DNA of 53,202 nucleotides, from NCBI GenBank assembly GCA_947259875.1, contig CAMYNX010000002.1, forward strand, positions 1 through 53,202, read 5' to 3'. Below the pieces are notes generated by a model. It did not search any database and was not told the origin of the DNA. It saw only the letters and a list, made by a program, of their open reading frames with translations. Made by a program: the position numbers and the translations under genes. Shown here in pieces: positions 8,338 to 16,270 of the stretch. Source of the DNA: an uncultured Gammaproteobacteria bacterium (lineage in GTDB: Bacteria > Pseudomonadota > Gammaproteobacteria > Arenicellales > JAANXG01). Each line of letters starts with the position of its first letter. Within the stretch, counting starts at the first letter, position 1.

Positions 8338-10134
8338 TCAGATGCTTTTCGTCGGCTGATAAATCTGCACAATGGTGCGATATCGAAACACACCGCTTTG
8401 CTCGCGAAATTCTTTCGTGAGCGTAAAACCTGTCAGATCACGGGCCAGGCTTGCGGGCAGCATCTGCCCCGGATCGCTCAGAATAACAACAATTACCTTG
8501 TCGGAATACGCTGATTTTTGTGATTCGTCAAAAAATCTCCAATCCGGCAGTTCCCAGGTAAATCGCAATGGCGAAGTGGCGATCTGCGGCGGAACCCTGA
8601 GGTTCTCAAGACCAGCATCGCGTCGATAAATGATGGGTTTGTTGGTAAATAAGTCCAAGATCGGCACGGATACAGCCGGATTGATCACCGAGTAAATCTG
8701 CGGCAGGGTATACACTTCGATCAACTTTTGATCCACGGCATTGAGATAATACCCCGCCTGCTGAAGATTCGCGGGGCTCGTTCTTTGTAGAAAAGCCAAG
8801 TGCCCGAAGACCGCGATTACCAGCGATGACGCAACCGCCGCCAGGACTATAAAGCGGCGTGTGATTTGGTCTTGAATCAACTCCAGGCCATACGCGGCCA
8901 TCAGGGCCAGCATAGGAAACGTAATCATCGTGTAGCGGATGCGCTCGATTTCGAACAGTACGATCAGCAACAACATCCAACTAATAATCAAGTATTTTGG
9001 ATCTTTTCGAATCGCTGCAGCGAAGGTGGAGACAACTGCCATGAGCGCGATGAAAGGATGCAGCTGAAACAAGAAGGTCGAGACATAACTCTCGCCCCAG
9101 CGGTACAACCCAGGATACTGATAATCGTGCAACAAGCTCAACTGATGTGCGAACAGATCATGGCGCCATAGCAGGATTGGCACCAACAAAAGCCCTCCCC
9201 CGGCGGCGATACCCGCCACTCGTCCCCAAACCAACCTACCCTGCCGGACAAGCTCCACCAAGGCGATGATCGGAATGACGGTGAGCATCAACCAGATTGA
9301 GTATTTTGCCAACATCGCAAGCACGATCGCTGCTGCGGCCAGGGCGAGGCGAACCGCGCCCCCAGTCTGCAACGCACGTATCGATGCCAGCACCGCTAGA
9401 GTAAGAAAGAACATGCTCGGCACATCAGACATCGTCAACGGCACCTGGGTCAGCAGGTATGGCATTGCCAACAGCAACATGCCGGCGCTCAGGCCGAGCG
9501 CGCGTGACCACAGTTGCTTTCCAATTAGATACGTCATTACAACGGTGGCAGAGAAAAGCAAAGTAGACAGACCCTGAATGACATATCGTGATTCCCCAAA
9601 CAGCTTCAAGACAATCCCATACAAGAATGGGATCAATGGAAGATCCGTCCATGCCGGTACGTCGTTGCCCCATTCGGTTAAAAAATAGGCAATCCCATAC
9701 TGCTCGATGTGTTTGGCCTGGGCAAAGTGTCGTGCGCCGTCGACAATGACCTCGGGTTCTCGCCAGAAGATGGTCGCGACGGCGTACGACAGCACAAAAA
9801 GTGTAATCGGATGCTCTTGGATGCGGAACGCACTACCAGCCAACAAGTACGCAATGAGCAGTGCCGCGCAAAGTTGGAACAACAACACCGGCAGGTTGGC
9901 GTTGGCGAACACCCATTGCCAACTCGTGAGCCGGTTGTCATCCAAATCGCGAAAAAGAAACAGTAACAAGAACACGGTTAAGGCCAGAAACGCGATCAAC
10001 GCGCAACGCACGGCGCGATCGTGGTTCGATAACCATCCGTCATCCAATGCCACCCGACTCGTGATGCCCGGCTGGCTCTCCACGAGCGGGACTGCTGGCG
10101 CCCCCTGACTGGCCACATCCATCTGCACTAGCAC
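8338..10134 (-). CDS. ArnT/GT39-like polytopic glycosyltransferase
   Basis: The 598-residue protein has about 11-13 membrane segments. An early periplasmic loop holds an FWREPEVIVDGARHF stretch, reminiscent of the acidic catalytic loop of GT-C enzymes that use lipid-linked sugars. Segments such as LLFSATVVMTYLIGKQLW resemble the GT39/PMT_2 family. A roughly 150-residue soluble domain closes the protein. It would move a sugar from an undecaprenyl carrier to a periplasmic acceptor; the acceptor is unknown. The start is uncertain: GTG 10134 has a GAGG nearby and an in-frame ATG lies four codons later. It sits between DsrE-type genes and yeeE on the same strand. Confidence 0.8.
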   Translation of the reverse strand: MLVQMDVASQGAPAVPLVESQPGITSRVALDDGWLSNHDRAVRCALIAFLALTVFLLLFLFRDLDDNRLTSWQWVFANANLPVLLFQLCAALLIAYLLAGSAFRIQEHPITLFVLSYAVATIFWREPEVIVDGARHFAQAKHIEQYGIAYFLTEWGNDVPAWTDLPLIPFLYGIVLKLFGESRYVIQGLSTLLFSATVVMTYLIGKQLWSRALGLSAGMLLLAMPYLLTQVPLTMSDVPSMFFLTLAVLASIRALQTGGAVRLALAAAAIVLAMLAKYSIWLMLTVIPIIALVELVRQGRLVWGRVAGIAAGGGLLLVPILLWRHDLFAHQLSLLHDYQYPGLYRWGESYVSTFLFQLHPFIALMAVVSTFAAAIRKDPKYLIISWMLLLIVLFEIERIRYTMITFPMLALMAAYGLELIQDQITRRFIVLAAVASSLVIAVFGHLAFLQRTSPANLQQAGYYLNAVDQKLIEVYTLPQIYSVINPAVSVPILDLFTNKPIIYRRDAGLENLRVPPQIATSPLRFTWELPDWRFFDESQKSAYSDKVIVVILSDPGQMLPASLARDLTGFTLTKEFREQSGVFRYRTIVQIYQPTKSI

Positions 10135-10175
10135 TGTGCCTCGTTCACTATCGATCCCTCCTGTTTACGTCTTGC

Positions 10176-10346
10176 TCACCAGCATATGACCTGGTCATGG
10201 TCTTCAATCTTGTCCACCAGTTCCGCGTACGAAATATTGTCTGCGGACATATCTACTACCTCCACTTCATGCTGTGTCGCGTGAGCGGCTATGATCTGCC
10301 GCGCGTCCTCGCGGGGGCCATCATTCAATATATGCAGGATTCTCAC
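10176..10346 (-). CDS. Small DsrH/TusB-like protein (not in the ORF track)
   Basis: At 56 residues this gene falls below the ORF-track cutoff. From GTG 10346 the product opens RILHILNDGPREDARQII and ends DHDQVICW just before TGA, with a penultimate cysteine. The beta-strand/helix pattern, the length and the position after a DsrE-like gene suggest a short DsrH/TusB-type member of the DsrE superfamily, which assists persulfide transfer. The start context is weak (AAGTGAG upstream). It lies 64 bp after the DsrE-like gene and 41 bp before the glycosyltransferase gene. The DsrH assignment is tentative; that the ORF is coding is more secure. Confidence 0.55.
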   Translation of the reverse strand: MRILHILNDGPREDARQIIAAHATQHEVEVVDMSADNISYAELVDKIEDHDQVICW

Positions 10347-10410
10347 GTTACTAACTCACTTGCTTAGAATTCGAGTGATCTTCGCATCGACGTGCCGTGA
10401 TTCAGTGCCG

Positions 10411-10713
10411 TTAAAGCACAATTATCCGATCGGCTTCGTGACTCATCATCGCGTTGTTGAACTGACTGCCACGGGTAATGCCCTCGGGGATTTCCTCGAC
10501 ATCGATGGTGTGTTCTTCGGCGCTGTGTCGACACAGACTCATACTCACCCCATCCAATTCGCTAAGATCGGTAAACCGCTGGTTCTCCACCAAGTGTGTG
10601 CCCTCGTCCATGGAGAAGATAATTACCTCATGGCCCTTCTCACTGGCGGCCTGCGTGATCCCGACGATATGTTCGAGATGCCGATCGGTGTTGACTAAGA
10701 TGCCGAGTTTCAC
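10411..10713 (-). CDS. DsrE-family sulfur-relay protein
   Basis: I start this at GTG 10713, not at the track's 10929, because AGAGGAG stands seven bases upstream and the fold begins directly (VKLGILVNTDRHLEHIVG). The 100-aa product has the DsrE superfamily alternation, with GHEVIIFSMDEGTH in the middle and a cysteine at residue 61 in VSMSLCRHSAE, where DsrE/TusD proteins carry the persulfide cysteine. It is probably a cytoplasmic sulfur-transfer partner of TusA, encoded about 4 kb downstream on the same strand. The 5' extension in the track has no family resemblance. Confidence 0.78.
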   Translation of the reverse strand: MKLGILVNTDRHLEHIVGITQAASEKGHEVIIFSMDEGTHLVENQRFTDLSELDGVSMSLCRHSAEEHTIDVEEIPEGITRGSQFNNAMMSHEADRIIVL

Positions 10714-11078
10714 TGTGTTCTCCTCTGATTTCAGCAACCAACGCAGTTCTAGAAAATTCCCATCGTAAGCGACATGAAAGACCGGTCGTTCGCCCCCTAG
10801 CCCGCATATTGCACCAGTATCCGGGAAGCTGGCGCAGGACAGGGGCGGCTGAACCCCCTGGCTGTGCGGGGACAAGCGCCGGACTGGAGCGAAAGTCATC
10901 GCCGTAGTTATGGCTTGAGTGAAGTCCAAGTTCAGGCGTGCCTGGACCAGCCAGAGCCCGGATAGGACACCGGCCGTCTACAAAACGTACTCGGGCCACG
11001 TGTTCTAGATTCGATATATACAAACGGTTTTTCAATCAATTACCTCAAGGCCGGTGGCCGACTGGTGCAATATGCGGG
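10714..11078 (-). other. Spacer inside the sulfur-relay run, with a possible promoter
   Basis: The 365 bp between the DsrF-like and DsrE-like genes contain no ORF I can support; the listed frames have odd composition and no domain. On the minus strand TTGATT (11039-11034) and TATCGA (11016-11011) are 17 bp apart and could serve as -35/-10 elements for the DsrE-like gene, leaving a leader of about 290 nt. The match is weak, and the region could equally be the remnant of a lost gene. Confidence 0.3.
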
Positions 11079-11351
11079 CTAGTATGGTAAGACATGATCA
11101 TAATCAGTCATGGAGTTGGCGATCTGGTCAACGGAAACGTGCTCGGCATAGTTCTGATCTGCATAATCCGAGTATATCTTTAGTTCTAAATCGTTAATCG
11201 TTTCCAGGTTGGCAACGATGCTATCGGTGCTCTCAAGCTTGCGGTTGAGCACATAGATATCGACCACATCGTCCATCAGTGTCAACCCAATGGACATCCT
11301 TAGCGCTTCATCCTGCCGCTCCCTGACAAGCACGGCGATTTTCCTGCTCAT
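11079..11351 (-). CDS. DsrE/DsrF-like protein without cysteine
   Basis: The 90-residue product begins RKIAVLVRERQDEALRM, continues into a Rossmann-like half (IGLTLMDDVVDIYVLNRKLE) and ends YDHVLPY. This resembles small DsrE/DsrF-superfamily proteins found beside sulfur-oxidation genes. It contains no cysteine at all, so it could act only as a structural or regulatory partner in a DsrEFH-like complex, as DsrF does. GGAG precedes ATG 11351. It starts 66 bp after the PAS-LuxR regulator gene. Confidence 0.65.
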   Translation of the reverse strand: MSRKIAVLVRERQDEALRMSIGLTLMDDVVDIYVLNRKLESTDSIVANLETINDLELKIYSDYADQNYAEHVSVDQIANSMTDYDHVLPY

Positions 11352-11417
11352 GGGTAGCTCCGGCTATTCTGATGCAGTGGATATCTTGCAGACTGGTATT
11401 CGATCATAATGGCGCAT

Positions 11418-12074
11418 CTAGACGAGGTTATGCCGGTATGCATAGGCCACCGCCTCGATCTGGCTGTGCACACCCAACTTCCGCTGGATGTGCTGCAGGT
11501 GATTACGTGCAGTGGTAATACTGATCGTCAATCGCTTGGCAATCACCGCTCCAGTCAAGCCTTCGGCTAACAATGCCAATACCTCTTGTTCGCGTGCCGT
11601 TAAACATGAAACCGCACGGCGATGTCTGGTTGCGGCACCATTGCGCCGACGCACGGGCGCCGGTGGATGCTTGTCCAGGGCGTAACTCAACGACGTTAAT
11701 ACGTCCGGCTTGCCCTCAACATGCAGTAAGTGGGCCGCATTCCATGTGCTCTTGCAGTTCGAGGGTATGAGCACGATATTGACCGACAACTGCATTAACT
11801 TATCGTCATGGGTACTAACCTGGACAGAAAAGCTGTTTGGCGCGCCACCGTTCATACCCGGTTGCGCGACACCACACCCGTAGCAACAGAAGGATGCGCC
11901 GGTAGCCGGATCGCAACCCTGTAACACATCACAGCAAGGCCTGCCGAGCGCTGACTCAGAGGTATGCCCCAGCAAATCCTCACAACCACGGTCCCAATAG
12001 ATGATGCGCTGCCTGGAATCGACAGCGAAGGTACCGTCAACCGCACGATGGAATACCTGACCGAGTGTCGGCAT
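11418..12074 (-). CDS. PAS-LuxR transcriptional regulator with cysteine-rich sensor
   Basis: Residues 1 to about 110 form a PAS domain (VDGTFAVDSRQRIIYWD) in which at least seven cysteines cluster (PCCDVLQGCD, SFCCYGCGV). The C-terminal 65 residues are a LuxR/GerE helix-turn-helix (LTAREQEVLALLAEGL). The cysteine pattern suggests binding of metal or an iron-sulfur cluster, or thiol-based sensing of sulfur or redox state. No phosphoacceptor receiver domain is present. GAGGG precedes ATG 12074. As the first gene of the minus-strand sulfur/glycan run it is a plausible regulator of it, and perhaps of the divergent ECF sigma operon. Confidence 0.85.
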   Translation of the reverse strand: MPTLGQVFHRAVDGTFAVDSRQRIIYWDRGCEDLLGHTSESALGRPCCDVLQGCDPATGASFCCYGCGVAQPGMNGGAPNSFSVQVSTHDDKLMQLSVNIVLIPSNCKSTWNAAHLLHVEGKPDVLTSLSYALDKHPPAPVRRRNGAATRHRRAVSCLTAREQEVLALLAEGLTGAVIAKRLTISITTARNHLQHIQRKLGVHSQIEAVAYAYRHNLV

Positions 12075-12371
12075 GGTGGTGCGCCCTCAATTTTTTACAC
12101 ACGCAAGCGATGGTTACTCAACACCGCCTTGCTTCGATGATGTCTTTCGCCCGCTGCTAAAATAAGATCTAGGACATTCCTTATCTCATAGTTAAAACGT
12201 AGAAATTAAAAGTTTTATTCCTCACGCCATAGAAAAACAGCATTTCCTTATATTTGATTCGTTCTAAGTAGCATGTTCGAACAAGCTTTAATTTAAGGGA
12301 CCAAAACGTAATATCTCTTTATGGGTAACGGCCGTATAATCATTATCAACGTGGCGATGTAGGTTTTAAAG
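12075..12371. other. AT-rich divergent promoter region
   Basis: This spacer separates the PAS-LuxR gene from the divergent sigma factor gene and is markedly AT-rich compared with its surroundings, especially 12170-12300. It must contain both promoters. No coding potential was seen. Confidence 0.55.
12335..12340 (+). promoter_or_regulatory. Possible -10 element of the ECF sigma operon
   Basis: A perfect TATAAT lies 32 bp upstream of the sigma-factor ATG in an AT-rich region. No good -35 hexamer is found 16-18 bp upstream, so the call rests on the -10 alone. Confidence 0.3.
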
Positions 12372-12944
12372 ATGAGCCCTGATTGTTCCTCACATAATCT
12401 GCCCAAACGTCAACGTATCGAGGCCTACCTCGACCGCTTATTCGGCTACGCGTTCAGTCTGACCAAAGACCGCGATAGCGCCCAGGACCTGGTCCAGACG
12501 TGTGTACTCAAATCCCTGTCTGCAGAACGCATCCCGGTGGATGAACCGGCGTACCGCGCATGGCTGTTCAAGATTCTGCGCAACACGTTCCGCGACGATA
12601 TTCGCAGACAACGCAGCGGGACGCTGGCGTTCGAAGAGCTGGACGAGAGTTATGACGGCAATCGGAATAATTCCGCTGACTTGGGCGTTTCCTCTGTAGA
12701 TCAGACTTTGATCAACACCCTAGCGGTTAGGAAAGGCTTGATGCAGATGAGCCTGGAGCACCGGGAGGTGTTGGTGGTGATTGACTTAGCGGGATTCAGC
12801 TACAAGGAAGCGGCGTGCCTGTTGCAAGTGCCGGTGGGCACCGTGATGAGCAGACTGAGCCGTGCCCGTAAGGCATTGTTGCAGGAACTAACCAAGCGTC
12901 AAGTGCGCAGATTTCCGCTCCGGATTGTGAGAAGTGGCAGATGA
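12372..12944 (+). CDS. ECF-type RNA polymerase sigma factor
   Basis: The 190-residue protein has sigma region 2 (LFGYAFSLTKDRDSAQDLVQ, then AWLFKILRNTFRDDIRRQR) and region 4 (LSLEHREVL-type helix and FSYKEAACLLQVPVGTVMSRLSRAR). Regions 1 and 3 are missing, as in extracytoplasmic-function sigma factors. Its last four bases overlap the anti-sigma start (ATGA), the standard coupled arrangement. The likely targets are this operon itself and perhaps the yeiH genes downstream; this is inferred from position only. Confidence 0.92.
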   Translation: MSPDCSSHNLPKRQRIEAYLDRLFGYAFSLTKDRDSAQDLVQTCVLKSLSAERIPVDEPAYRAWLFKILRNTFRDDIRRQRSGTLAFEELDESYDGNRNNSADLGVSSVDQTLINTLAVRKGLMQMSLEHREVLVVIDLAGFSYKEAACLLQVPVGTVMSRLSRARKALLQELTKRQVRRFPLRIVRSGR

Positions 12945-13744
12945 AGGACAGAATCAGTTGGGAAACCATCAATCAATATGTTGACGGGGAGTTGTCGCCC
13001 CGGGATGCGGCCGAAGTCGCCAAGGCGGTGGCGATCGATCCAGAGTATGCTGAACAAGTCGCCGTCTTAAGTTCCTTGAAGGCGGCGGTTGCACATTCCA
13101 CCGATGGGCTGGGATCCAAGATCAAATTTCGGCAACCGAGGAAAACAAAACTAGGAAATACCTGGATTTCCCTAGCGGCTAGCCTTGCAGCAATCCTATT
13201 GTTGGGCTCGCTGATGTCGGTACTTGTGTTGCATACGGATCTTATGTACCCAGTCTCGGGCATGCGTCTTGCGGAGGCCATTCATAGCGAATGGCTGGAG
13301 TCCCATGCCCAGCAGTCGGAGTCCCATCACGAGGCCTTGCTGAAGACAACTCTCGACGGGCTGTACCTAGATGCCTACGTACCGGACCTTTCCAAGGTGG
13401 ACCTGTCGTTTAGCGGCATCCGAAGGGTGACGACCCGAGGGGTTGAAGGCGTCCACATCGGCTATGTCGGTCCCAGCGGATGCATGGTCAGCCTGGTGGT
13501 ATTCAGGAACCACATCCGCTTGCCAAAAGATATTGCTTACTTCAAGGCGAGTGGCCGACCGATCTACGGATGGCGGGTCGGTAAGACCGGTTTTTATCTT
13601 CTCGGACACAAGATGGACTCGGGCCGATTGTTCGAGATCGCGAAGGTGGTCCAGCGCTTGACACGCATCCGCCTGCCCTTGGATCCACAGTCCGTCATCG
13701 CCCTCAAAGACGCCCGCGCCTCCAGCGAGCCTTGCGTCACTTGA
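12941..13744 (+). CDS. Membrane-bound anti-sigma factor
   Basis: The N-terminal 60 residues (WETINQYVDGELSPRDAAEV) match the cytoplasmic sigma-binding domain of anti-sigma factors, here without the zinc-binding HxxxCxxC motif. A membrane helix follows at roughly 75-98 (ISLAASLAAILLLGSLMSVL), then a periplasmic domain of about 165 residues that may sense the signal. The start overlaps the ECF sigma gene by four bases. The nature of the signal is unknown; the neighbouring sulfur anion exporter suggests sulfite or oxidative stress, but this is inference. Confidence 0.85.
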   Translation: MKDRISWETINQYVDGELSPRDAAEVAKAVAIDPEYAEQVAVLSSLKAAVAHSTDGLGSKIKFRQPRKTKLGNTWISLAASLAAILLLGSLMSVLVLHTDLMYPVSGMRLAEAIHSEWLESHAQQSESHHEALLKTTLDGLYLDAYVPDLSKVDLSFSGIRRVTTRGVEGVHIGYVGPSGCMVSLVVFRNHIRLPKDIAYFKASGRPIYGWRVGKTGFYLLGHKMDSGRLFEIAKVVQRLTRIRLPLDPQSVIALKDARASSEPCVT

Positions 13745-14036
13745 CAGGCATCTGCCCGTTGACGGCGTCTTGGCGCCGCGATGACATCGTAGACATCTTT
13801 CCGTAAAGCGGTTCGCGGTTCGCGGTCCACGCACCTCGGCTTCCTTTAATCTCAGCAAAATCAAGTCACAGACGGCACGAGGCGGGCTTGTTGCATTGCA
13901 GCATAACCGGTCTTGCTCGGCGGCCGCGGAATAAACCCGCGTGGCCGTGCGTTTTCTCTTTCGTGATCGCAGGCGGCGCCGATTTGATCGATTCGCCTCG
14001 ATCCAGAATCCGCAACAAATATGAGAGGATAATGAC
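13745..14036. other. Intergenic region before the yeiH group
   Basis: No gene is seen in these 292 bp. A short tandem repeat (GCGGTTCGCGGTTCGCGGT, 13808-13826) is present and is probably incidental. A promoter for the small-protein/yeiH group is expected here, possibly recognised by the ECF factor, but I could not identify one with confidence. Confidence 0.4.
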
Positions 14037-14210
14037 ATGGTAGACACTGTGGCACCTGGCGATGATCAACAAAAATCCGCCCAAGCCCTGTTGGGAGAAG
14101 CGGAGCCGTGGGAACCTTGGGAGACTCAGCTTGTGGGATGGAGCATCGGCATAGGCCTTGCCGGTCTGGTGGTTCTCGGTTTTCTAATCAACACCTTTAT
14201 CTTGCCGTAA
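14037..14210 (+). CDS. 57-aa single-span membrane protein (not in the ORF track)
   Basis: Below the track's size limit, this ORF has GAGAGG upstream of ATG 14037. The product has a soluble acidic start (GEAEPWEPWETQLVGW) and a C-terminal helix (IGIGLAGLVVLGFLINTFIL) that ends the protein. The Trp/Glu-rich segment just before the helix suggests an interface with a membrane partner. I do not recognise the family. The position, two genes before yeiH, suggests an exporter accessory subunit. Confidence 0.6.
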   Translation: MVDTVAPGDDQQKSAQALLGEAEPWEPWETQLVGWSIGIGLAGLVVLGFLINTFILP

Positions 14211-14266
14211 TCCATCAACCGTACTGAATTCGCGGTGATCGTACGGCGTAGCGAAGGAGAGATGCG

Positions 14267-14521
14267 ATGAAGGCGGATGTCGAATTGAGTCTTGTCCACG
14301 ACGGCGAGAACTGGATTGCCCGGGGCGGCGCGGTGGTTGCCGTCGGCGAGACGCTGCACGAGGTGGATGAAAGTGTGACCCATGCGTTGAGGGATTCCGG
14401 CGTCTTTCCAATGGGTTCATCGGTGACGGTGTTCATGGGGTTCGATTTTGACACCATCCCGACGTGGTTACGGCAATACCACACGCATTATTTCAATCGT
14501 TACATCACCGTGGACCTATGA
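14267..14521 (+). CDS. Small conserved-looking soluble protein encoded before yeiH
   Basis: The 84-residue protein starts ADVELSLVHDGENWIARG and has a compact alpha/beta pattern, no membrane segment and no cysteine. GAAGGAG stands upstream of ATG 14267. Part of it (EDGENWIA-like start, GETLHEVDESV helix) recalls HicB-like half-folds, but I would not assign that. It lies between the 57-aa membrane protein and yeiH, so a regulatory or accessory role in export is possible. Function unknown. Confidence 0.68.
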   Translation: MKADVELSLVHDGENWIARGGAVVAVGETLHEVDESVTHALRDSGVFPMGSSVTVFMGFDFDTIPTWLRQYHTHYFNRYITVDL

Positions 14522-14538
14522 CCCCAATAATAACGACT

Positions 14539-14554
14539 ACCACTGCTCAGTGGT
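14539..14554 (+). promoter_or_regulatory. Perfect 16-bp inverted repeat before the yeiH ribosome binding site
   Basis: ACCACTG-CT-CAGTGGT has two perfect 7-bp arms and ends four bases before the AAGGAG site of yeiH. It could be an operator half-site pair or an RNA hairpin that modulates yeiH translation relative to the upstream gene. It has no T-run, so it is not a terminator. Confidence 0.4.
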
Positions 14555-14569
14555 GATAAGGAGAAATAT

Positions 14570-16234
14570 ATGGCGACTGTAAACAGAAAGTGGACCGACG
14601 GGATGCTCCACACCGAGGATTGGTGGGCGGTCTGGCTGGGATTGCTCATGTTCGGTGCCGGATTGCTCAGCATCTGGGGAGTGGATCTGGTCGGCTGGAT
14701 GGCGAAGACTAAGACCTGGGAATGGGGAAAACTTTGGAGTGATCCCTCCTTTAACACGCTGCTGGCGGCGGCGCATGGGAAGGCAGGGAACGCCTACGAG
14801 GGAATGGGCGGCCTCGGCTCGCTGCTGGTGACCTATATGGTGTTCACCGTGTTGACCTGCATCGGTGCGTACTTTCAGAAGCTCGATGTCAAGAAGTTCT
14901 TCATGGGCTGGACCTGCATCTTTTTCATCACCTGGGGCGCATGGATCATCGGCCACGAGGCCCATTTCAAGGCCCTTAAGACCGGCCAGTCCATCACTCA
15001 GTCCGAGATCTATGGCGACAACGTGTACTGCACGACCAAGGTCAACAAGTGCTCGGCACAGATCAACAAGGCGCTGACGGGCATGGGGGTCAATGTCTTG
15101 GCCGGAGACGTTCCCACCAAGGAGCAGGCGGCACAGGCCATAGCTAAATCGAAGAACTCGATACACATGTCCTGGGGCCTGCAGCTGGGTGGCGGATTCT
15201 CCTACATGCTGGCGCTGGCGGTCGGTCTGCTCATCGGCAACCTCTTCAAGGGCTTCGCTAATTTCCTTCGCGAGGGCGCTAAACCGGAGTGGTTCATCAA
15301 GACCGCCATCGTTTATCTGGGCATCAAGCTGGGCTTGATGTCGATGAAGGCCGCCGGCTTTGCCCTGGAGCTGGCGTTGGCGGGCGCGGCGGCGTGCTTC
15401 GTCGCCTATCTGCTGTTCTGGCCGATCGTCTATGCAATGGGGCGTAAGCTCTTCAAGCTGCGGCGCGACGCCTCGGCGGTGTTGTCGTCGGGCATCTCCA
15501 TCTGCGGCGTGTCCGCGTCGATCGCCACCGCTGGAGCGATTCGCGCCAAACCGATCCTGCCGATCGCGGTGTCGATGCTGATCGTGGTGTTCGCAATGGT
15601 CGAGTTGGTCGTGCTGCCGACGTTTTATGCAGCAGTGGCTCCGGAGGCGCCGATCGTGAACGGCGCGGCGATGGGCATGACGGTGAAGACCGACGGCGCC
15701 GATGCGGCGGCCGGCGCCATCCTCGACGAGATGATGGTCGCCAACCACTATCGCACTACGGGCGAGACCTGGGAGGCGGACTGGATCCTGAGCGCCGCCA
15801 TCCTCACCAAGATCTGGATCGACGTATTCATCGGGGTGTGGGCGTTTGTCCTCGCACTGATCTGGGTCTACAAGGTGGAGCGAAAACCCGGCCAAGCGCA
15901 CGTCGGGGCATCGGAGATCTGGTTCCGGTTCCCGAAATTCGTGATCGGTTACTTCATTGCTTGGTTGACCTATGTGGCGATCGCGGTTTGGTTCCCGGAT
16001 GCCATCAAGGCCGCCTCCTCCGGCGCCGGTGTGGTGCAAAGCCCGATGCGCAAGATGATGTTCATGCTGACCTTCGTCGCTATTGGCGTCATCACCGACT
16101 TCGCGAAGTTGAAGGGCATGGGCCGGTTGACTGCGTTGTACGCGATTGCGCTGTTCGTGGTCATCGCGCCGATCGCGTATTTCGTGGCGTGGATCTTCCA
16201 TCGCGGCATGCTGCCACCACTCGCTGCGGGTTAA
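14570..16234 (+). CDS. YeiH-family putative sulfate/sulfite exporter, long form
   Basis: The 554-residue polytopic protein contains the YeiH (UPF0324) core from about residue 200: LAVGLLIGNLF, KTAIVYLGIKLGL, then RDASAVLSSGISICGVSASIATAGAI and MMVANHYRTTGE. Typical YeiH proteins have about 340 residues. This one has an N-terminal addition of roughly 190 residues with two or three extra membrane helices and a periplasmic-looking loop with a cysteine pair (CTTKVNKC). Long forms are associated with sulfur oxidisers, where they are proposed to export sulfate or sulfite; that role is not proven. Translation starts from a strong AAGGAG. Confidence 0.85.
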   Translation: MATVNRKWTDGMLHTEDWWAVWLGLLMFGAGLLSIWGVDLVGWMAKTKTWEWGKLWSDPSFNTLLAAAHGKAGNAYEGMGGLGSLLVTYMVFTVLTCIGAYFQKLDVKKFFMGWTCIFFITWGAWIIGHEAHFKALKTGQSITQSEIYGDNVYCTTKVNKCSAQINKALTGMGVNVLAGDVPTKEQAAQAIAKSKNSIHMSWGLQLGGGFSYMLALAVGLLIGNLFKGFANFLREGAKPEWFIKTAIVYLGIKLGLMSMKAAGFALELALAGAAACFVAYLLFWPIVYAMGRKLFKLRRDASAVLSSGISICGVSASIATAGAIRAKPILPIAVSMLIVVFAMVELVVLPTFYAAVAPEAPIVNGAAMGMTVKTDGADAAAGAILDEMMVANHYRTTGETWEADWILSAAILTKIWIDVFIGVWAFVLALIWVYKVERKPGQAHVGASEIWFRFPKFVIGYFIAWLTYVAIAVWFPDAIKAASSGAGVVQSPMRKMMFMLTFVAIGVITDFAKLKGMGRLTALYAIALFVVIAPIAYFVAWIFHRGMLPPLAAG

Positions 16235-16270
16235 TACATCAACAACGCATACATTCCTGTAACAGTACTG

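Noticed and set aside
10411-10929. 172-aa version of the DsrE-like protein from the ORF track
   Set aside because: The first 72 residues lack family resemblance, while a GTG with a perfect AGAGGAG site starts directly at the conserved fold.
13808-13826. Short tandem GGTTCGC copies considered as iterons or a CRISPR-like repeat
   Set aside because: Only two and a part copies of 7 bp, without spacers or further copies nearby.
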